A DNA stretch of 39,224 bases. Source: Prochlorococcus sp. AG-402-K16 (lineage in GTDB: Bacteria; Cyanobacteriota; Cyanobacteriia; PCC-6307; Cyanobiaceae). Below the pieces are notes generated by a model. That model was not told where the DNA came from. It made no database searches and saw nothing but the letters and a program-made list of their open reading frames with translations. A program made the position numbers and the translations under genes. This document shows positions 18,229 through 25,136 of this stretch, in pieces; positions within the stretch are counted from its first letter, which is position 1, and every line of letters begins with the position of its first letter. Location: contig QCIH01000015.1 in the NCBI GenBank assembly GCA_003216795.1, positions 1 to 39,224 on the forward strand, read 5' to 3'.

Positions 18229-18330
18229 ATGACTCTAATTTACAGAGGACAAAAGTACGTCCAGAACAAAGAAGCAGCTAAAAAGCAGCACAATGAACTA
18301 ACTTATAGAGGAAAAGCTTACACAAGTTAG
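18229..18330 (+). CDS. DUF4278 family micro-protein, 33 aa
   Basis: Encodes a 33-residue peptide beginning MTLIYRGQKYVQNK and ending LTYRGKAYTS. It shows the DUF4278 layout of an N-terminal L-x-YRG-x-x-Y and a second YRG-x-x-Y near the C-terminus, so the motif occurs twice (residues 3-10 and 25-31). The family is widespread in cyanobacteria and has no known role. The peptide is basic and has no membrane helix. A GGAG ribosome-binding site lies eight bases upstream. The gene has its own promoter-like element, structured leader and strong terminator, so it is probably a short, abundant monocistronic RNA of about 240 bases. Confidence 0.8.
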   Translation: MTLIYRGQKYVQNKEAAKKQHNELTYRGKAYTS

Positions 18331-18348
18331 TTTATTTAACCATTAAAT

Positions 18349-18375
18349 AAAAAAGCCACTTTCAGTGGCTTTTTT
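18349..18375 (+). terminator. Strong intrinsic terminator after the DUF4278 gene
   Basis: A perfect hairpin with stem AAAAAAGCCACT against AGTGGCTTTTTT and loop TTC, giving a GC core flanked by a six-base T run. It lies 18 bases after the DUF4278 stop. The A run on the other side means it could also work on the minus strand. It is the clearest intrinsic terminator in the window. Confidence 0.9.
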
Positions 18376-18464
18376 ATTATCCATTCTTAGACTAAACAAT
18401 AACTTAATACTTCTCACAAGCATTAAAATAATATGATTCAATTGCATTTATATATTAGATAACA

Positions 18465-18614
18465 ATGGCAGACCAAAAACCTTTATTTAAAGCACCATAT
18501 GACATAAAAGATGTTAGTGCTCTTTTCGCCATAGTTGCCTTCGTTTTAATAATCGCTGCCATAGTTGGGAATAACTTATTTGGTTTATTTCAACAAAATG
18601 TCAACTTTGGGTGA
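18465..18614 (+). CDS. Single-helix small membrane protein, 49 aa
   Basis: Not recognised. The peptide begins MADQKPLFKAPYDIKDVS, a polar stretch that would lie on one membrane side. One transmembrane helix follows, ALFAIVAFVLIIAAIVG, then a short polar tail NNLFGLFQQNVNFG. Size and layout resemble the small accessory subunits of photosynthetic or NDH complexes, but no specific family is evident. It starts 90 bases after the DUF4278 terminator, so it has its own promoter. A T run directly follows the stop codon. Confidence 0.65.
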   Translation: MADQKPLFKAPYDIKDVSALFAIVAFVLIIAAIVGNNLFGLFQQNVNFG

Positions 18615-18771
18615 TTTTTTTGTGGCCTAAATTTTTGGACTAAATGTGACCAATAATTGACTGTTATAACGACTTAACCCGTCATTTTTAAATAAAATTC
18701 CTCTCTCAGACAAGTTTCTTGAAATAAATTTTTAATCTTTGAATTTATAGACTATGACTAATTTCTTATGT

Positions 18772-18777
18772 TATAGT
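18772..18777 (+). promoter_or_regulatory. Possible -10 box for tRNA-Ser
   Basis: The hexamer TATAGT lies 30 bases upstream of the mature tRNA 5' end, a usual distance for a short processed leader. There is no good -35 at 17-base spacing. Confidence 0.35.
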
Positions 18778-18807
18778 TTTGAAGTTCAACAAAACTGAAT
18801 AGCCTCT

Positions 18808-18894
18808 GGAGGGGTGGTCGAGTGGTTTAAGGCTCTAGTCTTGAAAACTAGCGTGTCTGCAAGGGCACCGTGGGTTCGAATCCCACCCCCTCCG
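18808..18894 (+). tRNA. trnS: tRNA-Ser (anticodon UGA)
   Basis: An 87-base type II tRNA with a long variable arm, as expected for serine. The acceptor stem GGAGGGG pairs with CCCCTCC, leaving discriminator G. The anticodon stem CTAGT/ACTAG encloses the loop CTTGAAA, with anticodon TGA at 18842-18844. The T arm contains GGGTTCGAATCCC. CCA is not encoded. It reads UCA and related serine codons. Confidence 0.97.
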
Positions 18895-18948
18895 TTCAAA
18901 TAGAAAGAACCGAATAATATAAACGCCCTTTTGAAACGTTCTTGTTAG

Positions 18949-18954
18949 TATAAT
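18949..18954 (+). promoter_or_regulatory. Possible -10 box upstream of the 66-aa gene
   Basis: A consensus TATAAT ends 13 bases before the ATG at 18968. Transcription would begin near 18961, giving an almost leaderless mRNA. TTGAAA at 18931 is too close to be a normal -35. Confidence 0.4.
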
Positions 18955-18967
18955 TTTTATTTAGATT

Positions 18968-19168
18968 ATGAGTAAAGGATTTGCCACAGATAATTTAATA
19001 ACCAAAAAGTCGAAAAAAAAAGTTATTTCAAATGAACCGCAAGGCAGATTAATATCTTGGTCTCCTTGGCCACCTGCTAATTTTCAAACACGATATCCTG
19101 CTTTCCCTTTTGTTCTTACAATATTGATTATAGTAATAGGGCAATGGTATCTTTCTCTACTCAGGTGA
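18968..19168 (+). CDS. Single-helix small membrane protein, 66 aa
   Basis: Not recognised. A lysine-rich N-terminus (KKSKKKVISNEPQGR) is followed by an aromatic, Pro-rich stretch (LISWSPWPPANFQTRYPAFP) and one hydrophobic helix near the C-terminus (FVLTILIIVIGQWYLSLL). The positive-inside rule suggests the N-terminus is cytoplasmic. It follows tRNA-Ser by 73 bases and precedes a polytopic membrane protein by 52 bases, so these two protein genes might share a transcript. Confidence 0.65.
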   Translation: MSKGFATDNLITKKSKKKVISNEPQGRLISWSPWPPANFQTRYPAFPFVLTILIIVIGQWYLSLLR

Positions 19169-19220
19169 CCCGAAACTAATTTTTAATTAAATTAGGATGA
19201 ATTAAGTTTGAGAATTTATT

Positions 19221-19805
19221 TTGTTTTTTTCAATTTTATTATTTGCCCACTTTCAAGCGGCAATCATCCCAATATTTTTAGGTATTAGATCGATCAATAA
19301 ATTCAAACATATAAGTAAGAACAAATTGATACCTATCGGCTTTGTTTTTTTAGGATTGGCATCGATTTCTGAAATGATAGATCATACTCAAACGTCTTGG
19401 ATTTATGTAGATCACTCCTCTTTATTTAATTGGTTATTTTATTCTTTTCTATCTTTAGGTCTAACATGTTTATCAATATCAGTTATAAAAAATAAGTTTA
19501 TTCAAAAAACTAATTTTTGCATTTCTTTATGTTCAATAATCTCATATTTTTTATTTGATAAAACTATTGCTCTCCTTTTTCAAGTAATAATAAGTATCCT
19601 GCTAATTATAAATTGGCAAAGAGTTTTTAAAGATTGGCTTTTTATTCTTTACCCAATATTTGGTATTTTTTTTACGACTTTCTTTGGCGCAAGGCTCTCA
19701 ATTAGTGGCGATCAATTTTGGCATGTTTTAATAGGCCCATCTGGAACAATTAGCGTTCTTACCTTTTATTTAGTATTAAAGAGATCGGACAAAAAATTTA
19801 CTTAA
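19221..19805 (+). CDS. Polytopic membrane protein of unknown function, 194 aa
   Basis: Not recognised. Five to seven hydrophobic helices cover almost the whole length. Segments include FFSILLFAHFQAAIIPIFLG, KLIPIGFVFLGLASISEM, LFNWLFYSFLSLGLTCLSIS and FQVIISILLIINW. Short polar loops contain conserved-looking EMIDHTQTSW and HVLIGPSG, whose His residues could bind a cofactor or metal, although this is only a suggestion. The start is TTG at 19221, and an in-frame stop lies 12 bases upstream. The secreted 109-residue gene follows after seven bases, so the pair is likely an operon. Confidence 0.65.
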   Translation: MFFSILLFAHFQAAIIPIFLGIRSINKFKHISKNKLIPIGFVFLGLASISEMIDHTQTSWIYVDHSSLFNWLFYSFLSLGLTCLSISVIKNKFIQKTNFCISLCSIISYFLFDKTIALLFQVIISILLIINWQRVFKDWLFILYPIFGIFFTTFFGARLSISGDQFWHVLIGPSGTISVLTFYLVLKRSDKKFT

Positions 19806-19812
19806 GATTCTT

Positions 19813-20142
19813 ATGAAAATATTTGTATTTGTAAGTTTTATAGTGTGCTTAGTCACAATAATATCTCCAGTTGAAATCTTTGCTGATACAGCACTTGATG
19901 TTTACATGAATGATTTTTATTCAAAATCTAATGAAGCTAGCCAGATTCTTAAAGAAATCGAAAATAGTTTAAAAGAGGGATCAAGAAAAAAAGTATGCTC
20001 TAGGCAAAGAGAGGCAGCAAGATTAGGTCTACTAGCTAATAAATCATTAATTAAAGCCTTTGAAATAGAGGGAGCAAATCCGCCAATGCAAGCGATAAAG
20101 GCAAGTCAACAAAGATGGGAATCTATTCTTAATGAGTGCTGA
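19813..20142 (+). CDS. Small secreted hypothetical protein, 109 aa
   Basis: Not recognised. The N-terminus (MKIFVFVSFIVCLVTIISPV) is a good signal peptide, likely cut near EIFADT. The mature part of about 85 residues is helical and contains ASQILKEIENSLKEGSRKK, with two cysteines (VCSRQRE and the C-terminal NEC). These could form one disulfide in the lumen or periplasm. It lies seven bases after the polytopic membrane protein gene, probably in the same operon. Confidence 0.65.
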   Translation: MKIFVFVSFIVCLVTIISPVEIFADTALDVYMNDFYSKSNEASQILKEIENSLKEGSRKKVCSRQREAARLGLLANKSLIKAFEIEGANPPMQAIKASQQRWESILNEC

Positions 20143-20169
20143 AGAAAATCAGTAAATCCATAAATCTTT

Positions 20170-20604
20170 TTAAATTTGCATTCTTACAGATTTACTAATT
20201 AAGGGAATTTCAGGTTCAACTCCATAAATACATTGAGAAATCGAATAAATAAAAATACATAGTGTAAATATAAAAATTATTGAGCCTAATTCAACTAAGG
20301 GAAGTATTCTCAAGAGATATGAAATTATTATTAAAGCAATATCAATTAATAAAGCTTGGCATGCGTTATATCTAACGAAATAGGGAACATTTGGATTTCT
20401 TACTAATCCAGCAAACAAAATTATAAATAGTAAAAAACTACCAAAAGGCAAAGATTTTTCAATTATTGCTATAGGAAAAGTTAGTAATAATAGTATTTTT
20501 AAAAAAGAATATTTATAGAACAAAAAATATCCAAAAGGTATTGATGCCTTTAATGGCAAAGTATACAAAAATACTGATGAGAGTCTTTGGAATATCTGAT
20601 TCAA
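20170..20604 (-). CDS. Tic20 family protein
   Basis: Integral membrane protein of 144 residues related to Tic20/Ycf60, the channel-forming part of the plastid inner-envelope import machinery. The role of the cyanobacterial homologues is not established. Four hydrophobic segments are visible. The conserved stretch NPNVPYFVRYNACQALLIDI before the third helix is the most telling feature, followed by SISQCIYGVEPEIPLISKSV at the C-terminus. It is divergent from gloA across a 133-base gap. Confidence 0.85.
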   Translation of the reverse strand: MNQIFQRLSSVFLYTLPLKASIPFGYFLFYKYSFLKILLLLTFPIAIIEKSLPFGSFLLFIILFAGLVRNPNVPYFVRYNACQALLIDIALIIISYLLRILPLVELGSIIFIFTLCIFIYSISQCIYGVEPEIPLISKSVRMQI

Positions 20605-20737
20605 TATATTATTGAAATTTCGTATTTATATTTTAGCCTAATTTTTCGAACATAATAAAAAGACATACTTTCAAAAAAATCAACTTTGGCAGATGGTTAT
20701 TAAATATTAGATAATTGATTCAGGTTCATAATTCAAA

Positions 20738-21127
20738 ATGCGTATCCTACATACAATGTTGAGGGTTGGAGATTTAGATAAATCCATTGATTTCTACGTC
20801 AATAGATTAGGAATGAATTTATTACGAAAAAAGGATTACCCTCATGGAAAATTCACTTTGGCATTTGTTGGTTATGGCTCAGAAAAAGAAAACTCAGTAA
20901 TTGAATTAACTTATAACTGGGACAAAAAGTCTGAAGACTATGAGCTTGGAGATAAATATGGTCATATAGCTATTGGAGTAAAAGATATTCATCTAATTTG
21001 CCAAGGATTAGAAAAAAATGGTTGTAAAATAACAACCAAACCTAAAACAATGAAAAACAGTACTACTGTATTGGCTTTTGTTGAGGATCCTGATGGTTAT
21101 AAAATTGAACTTATTGAAAGAGATTAA
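20738..21127 (+). CDS. gloA: Lactoylglutathione lyase (glyoxalase I)
   Basis: Converts the hemithioacetal of methylglyoxal and glutathione to S-lactoylglutathione, the first step of methylglyoxal detoxification. At 129 residues it is the short bacterial dimeric form. Metal ligands are visible as His5 (RILHTMLRV), Glu in SVIELTYNW, His in KYGHIAIGV and Glu in YKIELIERD. The length and absence of the eukaryotic insert fit the Ni/Co-type enzyme. It stands alone on the plus strand. Confidence 0.93.
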   Translation: MRILHTMLRVGDLDKSIDFYVNRLGMNLLRKKDYPHGKFTLAFVGYGSEKENSVIELTYNWDKKSEDYELGDKYGHIAIGVKDIHLICQGLEKNGCKITTKPKTMKNSTTVLAFVEDPDGYKIELIERD

Positions 21128-21393
21128 AAGCTCAGAAGTTTTTAATTAAATAAACAAATAACTAAAATTTAAAAAGATTGAATTATCAAATATATCGTTT
21201 TTAATTAGCGAAAAAATACTTCTAAGATCACTTTGGATGGATTCTGCAGTTTCAATTATTGTAAAAAATTATTTCTAAGACGAGGAATTATTAAAAATAA
21301 AATTAAAACTTTAAACAATCTGTATTAATTCTATCTAGAATACATAGACAATCTATATAGATTTATATATCATAGAATTATCTTATAAAGCTT

Positions 21394-21891
21394 ATGCCTA
21401 GTAATTGGTCAAAAATAAGAGATGAATGGCTTGATAGAACCGCGGTTGCGAAAGATGATGCTAAATGGGCATTAGAAGCTTTAATTAATTCTGAAGAAGA
21501 GTTATTTGAAATAGAACAAAAAATAAAGAATAAAGAGGACGCTATAAACCAAGTAAAATTTTTGAAGAAAAAGGTTAAAGAAACTATTTCCTCTAAAGAA
21601 ATTAGTCTCGATGATATTGCATTAAATACTTCAAATTCAAACAAAGTACAGATCTCAGTACCATCAAATCTTACTTATCTTTTGAAAGTTTGGGCCGCAG
21701 CAGAAGGAAGAGATCTATCAAGTGTTGCTTTTCAATGTTTAGAAACTGGTATAAGGGAAATGAAAAGCAAAGGTTCAATACCTTCAGTAGCAGTAAATAG
21801 ATATGACTCGGCCTGTCAAAAGAGGATTGCACTAGCAGAAGTAAACAATCTATTGGAGAAATATGAATTAGCTCAGGATGAAATCAAATAA
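21394..21891 (+). CDS. Hypothetical protein with coiled coil and ribbon-helix-helix-like region
   Basis: 165 residues, function unknown. Residues of about 20-65 form a charged, likely coiled-coil helix. A segment beginning KVQISVPSNLTYLLKVWAAA continues EGRDLSSVAFQCLETGIRE. It has the strand-helix-turn-helix pattern of CopG/Arc ribbon-helix-helix DNA-binding proteins. The C-terminal tail is helical again. The next gene starts two bases after its stop. Together they resemble a regulator plus partner pair, but no toxin or nuclease catalytic set is clear. The 266-base AT-rich gap upstream presumably holds the promoter. Confidence 0.6.
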   Translation: MPSNWSKIRDEWLDRTAVAKDDAKWALEALINSEEELFEIEQKIKNKEDAINQVKFLKKKVKETISSKEISLDDIALNTSNSNKVQISVPSNLTYLLKVWAAAEGRDLSSVAFQCLETGIREMKSKGSIPSVAVNRYDSACQKRIALAEVNNLLEKYELAQDEIK

Positions 21892-21893
21892 TT

Positions 21894-22286
21894 ATGAAAA
21901 ACAGAAAAATCATTAAAGGATACAAAACATTAATATCATCAAGATTTAATGTAGATAATTCTGAAGATAAATTCAAAGATGGAATAATTTATACTCTTTA
22001 TTCTGATGAATTTAATTCACTTAAAGTGGGTTTTGCTGAAAATGATAAGGTTCTAGAAAAAAAATTATCAAGAGGAGCATTGATATTATTGGATATGAAA
22101 AAAGGCAAAAAGAAAGATCTATATTTATTAGTAACCACTCTAAAAGAACTTGGCATCAAATATTCAGACAATTTTTATTTCAAATACTCAGGTTCTTTAA
22201 TGAGACATTTATCAACTTTAGGATGGCCTATTGGGAGATCACTTTATAAACAACGAAAGATTAAAAAAGAACTTGTATGTGCATAA
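21894..22286 (+). CDS. Hypothetical protein, possible GIY-YIG/MUG113-like remnant
   Basis: 130 residues, very basic (many Lys and Arg), not recognised with confidence. The stretch GIIYTLYSDEFNSLKVGFA has the spacing of the Y-x-L-x-S-(loop)-x-x-K-V/I-G-F/Y motif of T5orf172/MUG113-type GIY-YIG domains, followed by a Lys/Arg-rich helix. The C-terminal part (MRHLSTLGWPIGRSLYKQRK) looks nucleic-acid-binding. The full GIY-YIG Arg and Glu cannot be identified, so nuclease activity is uncertain. It is coupled to the upstream RHH-like gene with a two-base gap and converges on the pentapeptide gene with a two-base gap. Confidence 0.55.
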   Translation: MKNRKIIKGYKTLISSRFNVDNSEDKFKDGIIYTLYSDEFNSLKVGFAENDKVLEKKLSRGALILLDMKKGKKKDLYLLVTTLKELGIKYSDNFYFKYSGSLMRHLSTLGWPIGRSLYKQRKIKKELVCA

Positions 22287-22288
22287 AT

Positions 22289-22762
22289 TTAAATGTAATC
22301 GCACTCTAAAGTTTCTCTGGTTTCTCTATTTGTAATTGGATTAGTTCCAGTAGCACTTTCACAAAATTTCCTAATAATATCTTTTGGCAAAAAAACATTT
22401 GTGAAGTCTGCGCCTTGTATTTTTACATTTTCAAACTGTGTACTATAAGCAAATGAATCCTCTAAGTTAGTATTTGATAAATCTGTTCCATCTAAAATAG
22501 CCGAGTCTAAAGTTACTTCTCTTAAATTGGAGTTACTTAAATTAGTATCTTTCAATTTTGCTCCATAAAGAGTAGCATTTTGGAGCTCACAATCTGATAA
22601 ATTTGCATCTTGTAAATCAGTCAAATAGAAAGTTGCTCCTTTTAAATCAGATCCAGAAAAATCAGCTCCAATTAAGGATTGTTTACCATAATCCAATGCA
22701 GCGAAGCTTCTAGAAGGGAGAGTTAAAACAATCATTAAAACAGTTAAAATTATAAATCTCAT
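22289..22762 (-). CDS. Exported pentapeptide-repeat protein
   Basis: 157 residues with a signal peptide (MRFIILTVLMIVLTLPSRSF, cut near AALDYG), so likely in the thylakoid lumen or periplasm. About 16 A(D/N)LXX-type repeats follow, for example LIGADFSGSDLKGATFYLTD and LSNSNLREVTLDSAILDGTD. They should fold as a short right-handed quadrilateral beta-helix. A C-terminal cap carries two Cys (KFCESATG and LECDYI) that may form a disulfide. Lumenal pentapeptide proteins are typical of cyanobacteria and plastids, but their role is unknown. The gene is divergent from the GMC oxidoreductase. Confidence 0.85.
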   Translation of the reverse strand: MRFIILTVLMIVLTLPSRSFAALDYGKQSLIGADFSGSDLKGATFYLTDLQDANLSDCELQNATLYGAKLKDTNLSNSNLREVTLDSAILDGTDLSNTNLEDSFAYSTQFENVKIQGADFTNVFLPKDIIRKFCESATGTNPITNRETRETLECDYI

Positions 22763-22868
22763 TTTTTGAGTAGTATTTCAATAAATTCTAACTTCTTAAG
22801 CTGAAATCTAAAAATTAATTATTTACTGAATGCTATATTTATTGAAATAACAAATCACGAAATAGGTT

Positions 22869-24509
22869 TTGGATATAAGTCCTTATGATGCAATTGTTGT
22901 TGGTTCTGGAGCTACAGGAGGAATAGCAGCACTTACATTGGCAGAACAAGGAATCAAAGTTTTAGTAATAGAAGCAGGGCCTCAAGTTAAAAGGCATGAA
23001 GCTAGTAATCATGAGCCAAAAAGTACATTCAAAAGATTATCAGGAGTTTTAACAAAAAAACATGCAAATCAATGCCAACATCCTGGTTATTGGAAAAATA
23101 ATCCTGACTTATATTCAAATGAATTGAAGCATCCTTATGACTTTCCCAAAAAAAAGCCATTTCTTTGGACCCAAGGTAAACAATATGGGGGGAGATCATT
23201 AACTTGGGGAGGCATAACATTAAGACTTTCCTCAGAAGACTTGCATCCCGCTAAAAAAGACGGGTTCGGACCAAACTGGCCTATTTCATACGATGAACTA
23301 TCCCCTTACTATGATTTCATTGAAAATTTCTGCGGCATCTATGGACGAAAAGATGACATTAAAGAAGTCCCAAACGGTAAATATATTGGAGAAATACCTC
23401 TTACAGAAAACGAAAATGTTTTTGGCAGCAAAGTAAAATCAAAATTAAACTATCCATTTATCCAATCAAGAGGATTTGACCGTAATTCATCAGTAAAAGA
23501 AAAAAAATGGCCAAAGTCCTCTAGCCTAGGAAGCTCTTTAAAAAAAGCTTTAGATACTGGAAATGTACAAATAATCTCTAATTACCTAGTGGAGTCTTTT
23601 GAGATTAACAAGGCAACAGAGCTTGCCTCAAAACTAACGATCGTAAACCTAGAAAATGGACAAAAAGAAGTATTGAATTGTGATTTAATTCTTCTCTGCG
23701 CATCAACAATTTCAACACTCAGAATACTACTGAACTCAGAATATAAAACAAATTCCTCAGGGTTTAAAGATATTTCTGGAAAATTAGGCAAATACCTCAT
23801 GGATCACATATCTATCTGTAGATTTTTTTCAGTCCCAAAAACAAAAAACTCAGATAAATCATTAGATAATCCTCCCGATCTTTCTGGAGCAGGCAGCTTC
23901 TTTATTCCATTTGGTTCAAATTTACCAGAAATTGACGACATAAATTTCCATAGAGGTTATGGAATCTGGGGGGCAATTGATCGATTAGGGATTCCTAAAT
24001 TTTTGCAAAAAGACACAAACACATCCATTGGCTTTCTTATCGCCCATGGCGAAGTCCTTCCTAGAGAGAAAAACTCAGTTTCTCTCTCACGAAAAACAGA
24101 TGAATGGGGTATCCCAATTCCCTACATTGAATTCGAATGGAGCAAAAATGAGTTAAATATGGCTAAACATATGGAAAACACAATCCGTAAATCAATCACA
24201 GCTGCTAATGGAGAAATAAAAAATATTAATGAACTAATTAATATCCCATTTGGGAGTCTATTTACAAAAAATTTGATCGCACTTTCAGATAGTCCTCCTC
24301 CTCCTGGCTATTACATTCATGAAGTAGGGGGGGCACCAATGGGGGTAGATGAAGAAAAAAGCGTAGTTGATAAATTTAATAGATTATGGAGATGCAAGAA
24401 TGTACTTGTATTAGATGGAGCGTGCTGGCCCACATCATCTTGGCAAAGCCCTACACTTACAATGATGGCCTTGAGTAGAAGAGCCTGTTTAAATATTAAA
24501 AAGACTTAG
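22869..24509 (+). CDS. GMC-family FAD oxidoreductase
   Basis: Flavoprotein of 546 residues related to glucose-methanol-choline oxidoreductases, oxidising an unknown alcohol or sugar. The FAD-binding N-terminus is AIVVGSGATGGIAALTLAEQ, followed by VLVIEAGP. The second GMC region is KQYGGRSLTWGGITLR. The C-terminal domain has HEVGGAPMGVDEE, VLVLDGACWPTSSWQ and SPTLTMMALSRRA. The His of HEVGG is in place, but the residue usually Asn or His before PTLT is Ser. The start is TTG at 22869. It overlaps the convergent DUF2811 gene by 14 bases. No signal peptide or cytochrome partner was found. Confidence 0.85.
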   Translation: MDISPYDAIVVGSGATGGIAALTLAEQGIKVLVIEAGPQVKRHEASNHEPKSTFKRLSGVLTKKHANQCQHPGYWKNNPDLYSNELKHPYDFPKKKPFLWTQGKQYGGRSLTWGGITLRLSSEDLHPAKKDGFGPNWPISYDELSPYYDFIENFCGIYGRKDDIKEVPNGKYIGEIPLTENENVFGSKVKSKLNYPFIQSRGFDRNSSVKEKKWPKSSSLGSSLKKALDTGNVQIISNYLVESFEINKATELASKLTIVNLENGQKEVLNCDLILLCASTISTLRILLNSEYKTNSSGFKDISGKLGKYLMDHISICRFFSVPKTKNSDKSLDNPPDLSGAGSFFIPFGSNLPEIDDINFHRGYGIWGAIDRLGIPKFLQKDTNTSIGFLIAHGEVLPREKNSVSLSRKTDEWGIPIPYIEFEWSKNELNMAKHMENTIRKSITAANGEIKNINELINIPFGSLFTKNLIALSDSPPPPGYYIHEVGGAPMGVDEEKSVVDKFNRLWRCKNVLVLDGACWPTSSWQSPTLTMMALSRRACLNIKKT

Positions 24510-24774
24510 ATGGTGTAAATAATTGATTTAAATAAATTTCTGAGACAGAATTATCTGTACATCCGTTTTGAATGAGAAAAGTAGCTAATGCTGAATTTAT
24601 AAGCTTATATTGATCCCAAGTTGGGTTACTTAATACGAAATCTTTCATAGTGTTATAAAGAGTTTCTGAAAGCTCTGTTTCTAAAGAGACTTTATTTGGA
24701 GAGCACTCGACAAGTTTCTTATCAGTTAAATTTGACTGGCTGATTTGATCCATAGATTTATATGTTTTCTGCAT
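24496..24774 (-). CDS. DUF2811 family protein
   Basis: Small soluble protein belonging to DUF2811, a cyanobacterial family of unknown role. The core VSLETELSETLYNTMKDFVL, then NPTWDQYKLINSALATFLIQ and the tail SEIYLNQLF match the family order of a helix pair ending in YLxxLF. ATG at 24774 (MQKTYKSMDQ) is taken as start, giving 92 residues. The frame stays open to an ATG at 24807, and an internal ATG at 24753 is also possible. The 3' end overlaps the GMC gene by 14 bases. Confidence 0.75.
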   Translation of the reverse strand: MQKTYKSMDQISQSNLTDKKLVECSPNKVSLETELSETLYNTMKDFVLSNPTWDQYKLINSALATFLIQNGCTDNSVSEIYLNQLFTPSKSF

Positions 24775-25136
24775 AACTATAATGATATTTTTTTCTAAAA
24801 AAATCAAAAAAAATCTGCATTTAAACTTTTCAATTTATCAAATGAGACTCATGTTATAAGTTAGTTTTTAAAAAACTTACTTTTTTAAAAAGGTATTTGA
24901 ATAAATCTTAAAGAAAAGTCAACAATAATGTTGATGTCCTGTTTTTTTTGAAAAATATTGGCATTTCTAATTCAATGTGGATTTGGACGTGGAAAACAAC
25001 CTTTAAATTGTGGAAAATCTAGTCCAAAATACTTTCTAGAAGTTACATTAAGAATACTTATATATAATGAGTCTATTAAGACTAAGTCGAGAAAGAGACA
25101 GGTGATAAATTGATTTTCAACGGATTTTCTTAAGAT
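24775..25136 (+). other. Gene-free intergenic stretch of about 360 bases
   Basis: No credible protein gene on either strand. It contains a hairpin TCAACA-ATAA-TGTTGA (24919-24934) followed, eight bases on, by an eight-T run, possibly a weak plus-strand terminator. It also contains three DnaA-box-like nonamers (24976-25017) and a consensus TATAAT on the plus strand at 25063-25068. AAGACTAA at 25078-25085 is complementary to TTAGTCTT at 25137-25144, which covers the cbiX stop. The plus-strand promoter has no gene in front of it, so a small or antisense RNA is possible. Confidence 0.5.
24976..25017 (+). repeat. Cluster of three DnaA-box-like sites
   Basis: Three same-orientation nonamers: TGTGGATTT (24976-24984), CGTGGAAAA (24988-24996) and TGTGGAAAA (25009-25017). 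The third is an exact complement of TTTTCCACA, the box typical of cyanobacterial origins. The second differs at one base and the first at two. No dnaA or dnaN gene is nearby, so this is not the expected origin locus. It might be a DnaA-titrating or DnaA-regulated site, or chance. Confidence 0.35.

Noticed and set aside
21128..21393. Possible small RNA or attachment site in the gap after gloA
   Set aside because: Only short AT palindromes such as AATCTATATAGATT. No promoter-terminator pair, tRNA fragment or flanking direct repeat was seen.
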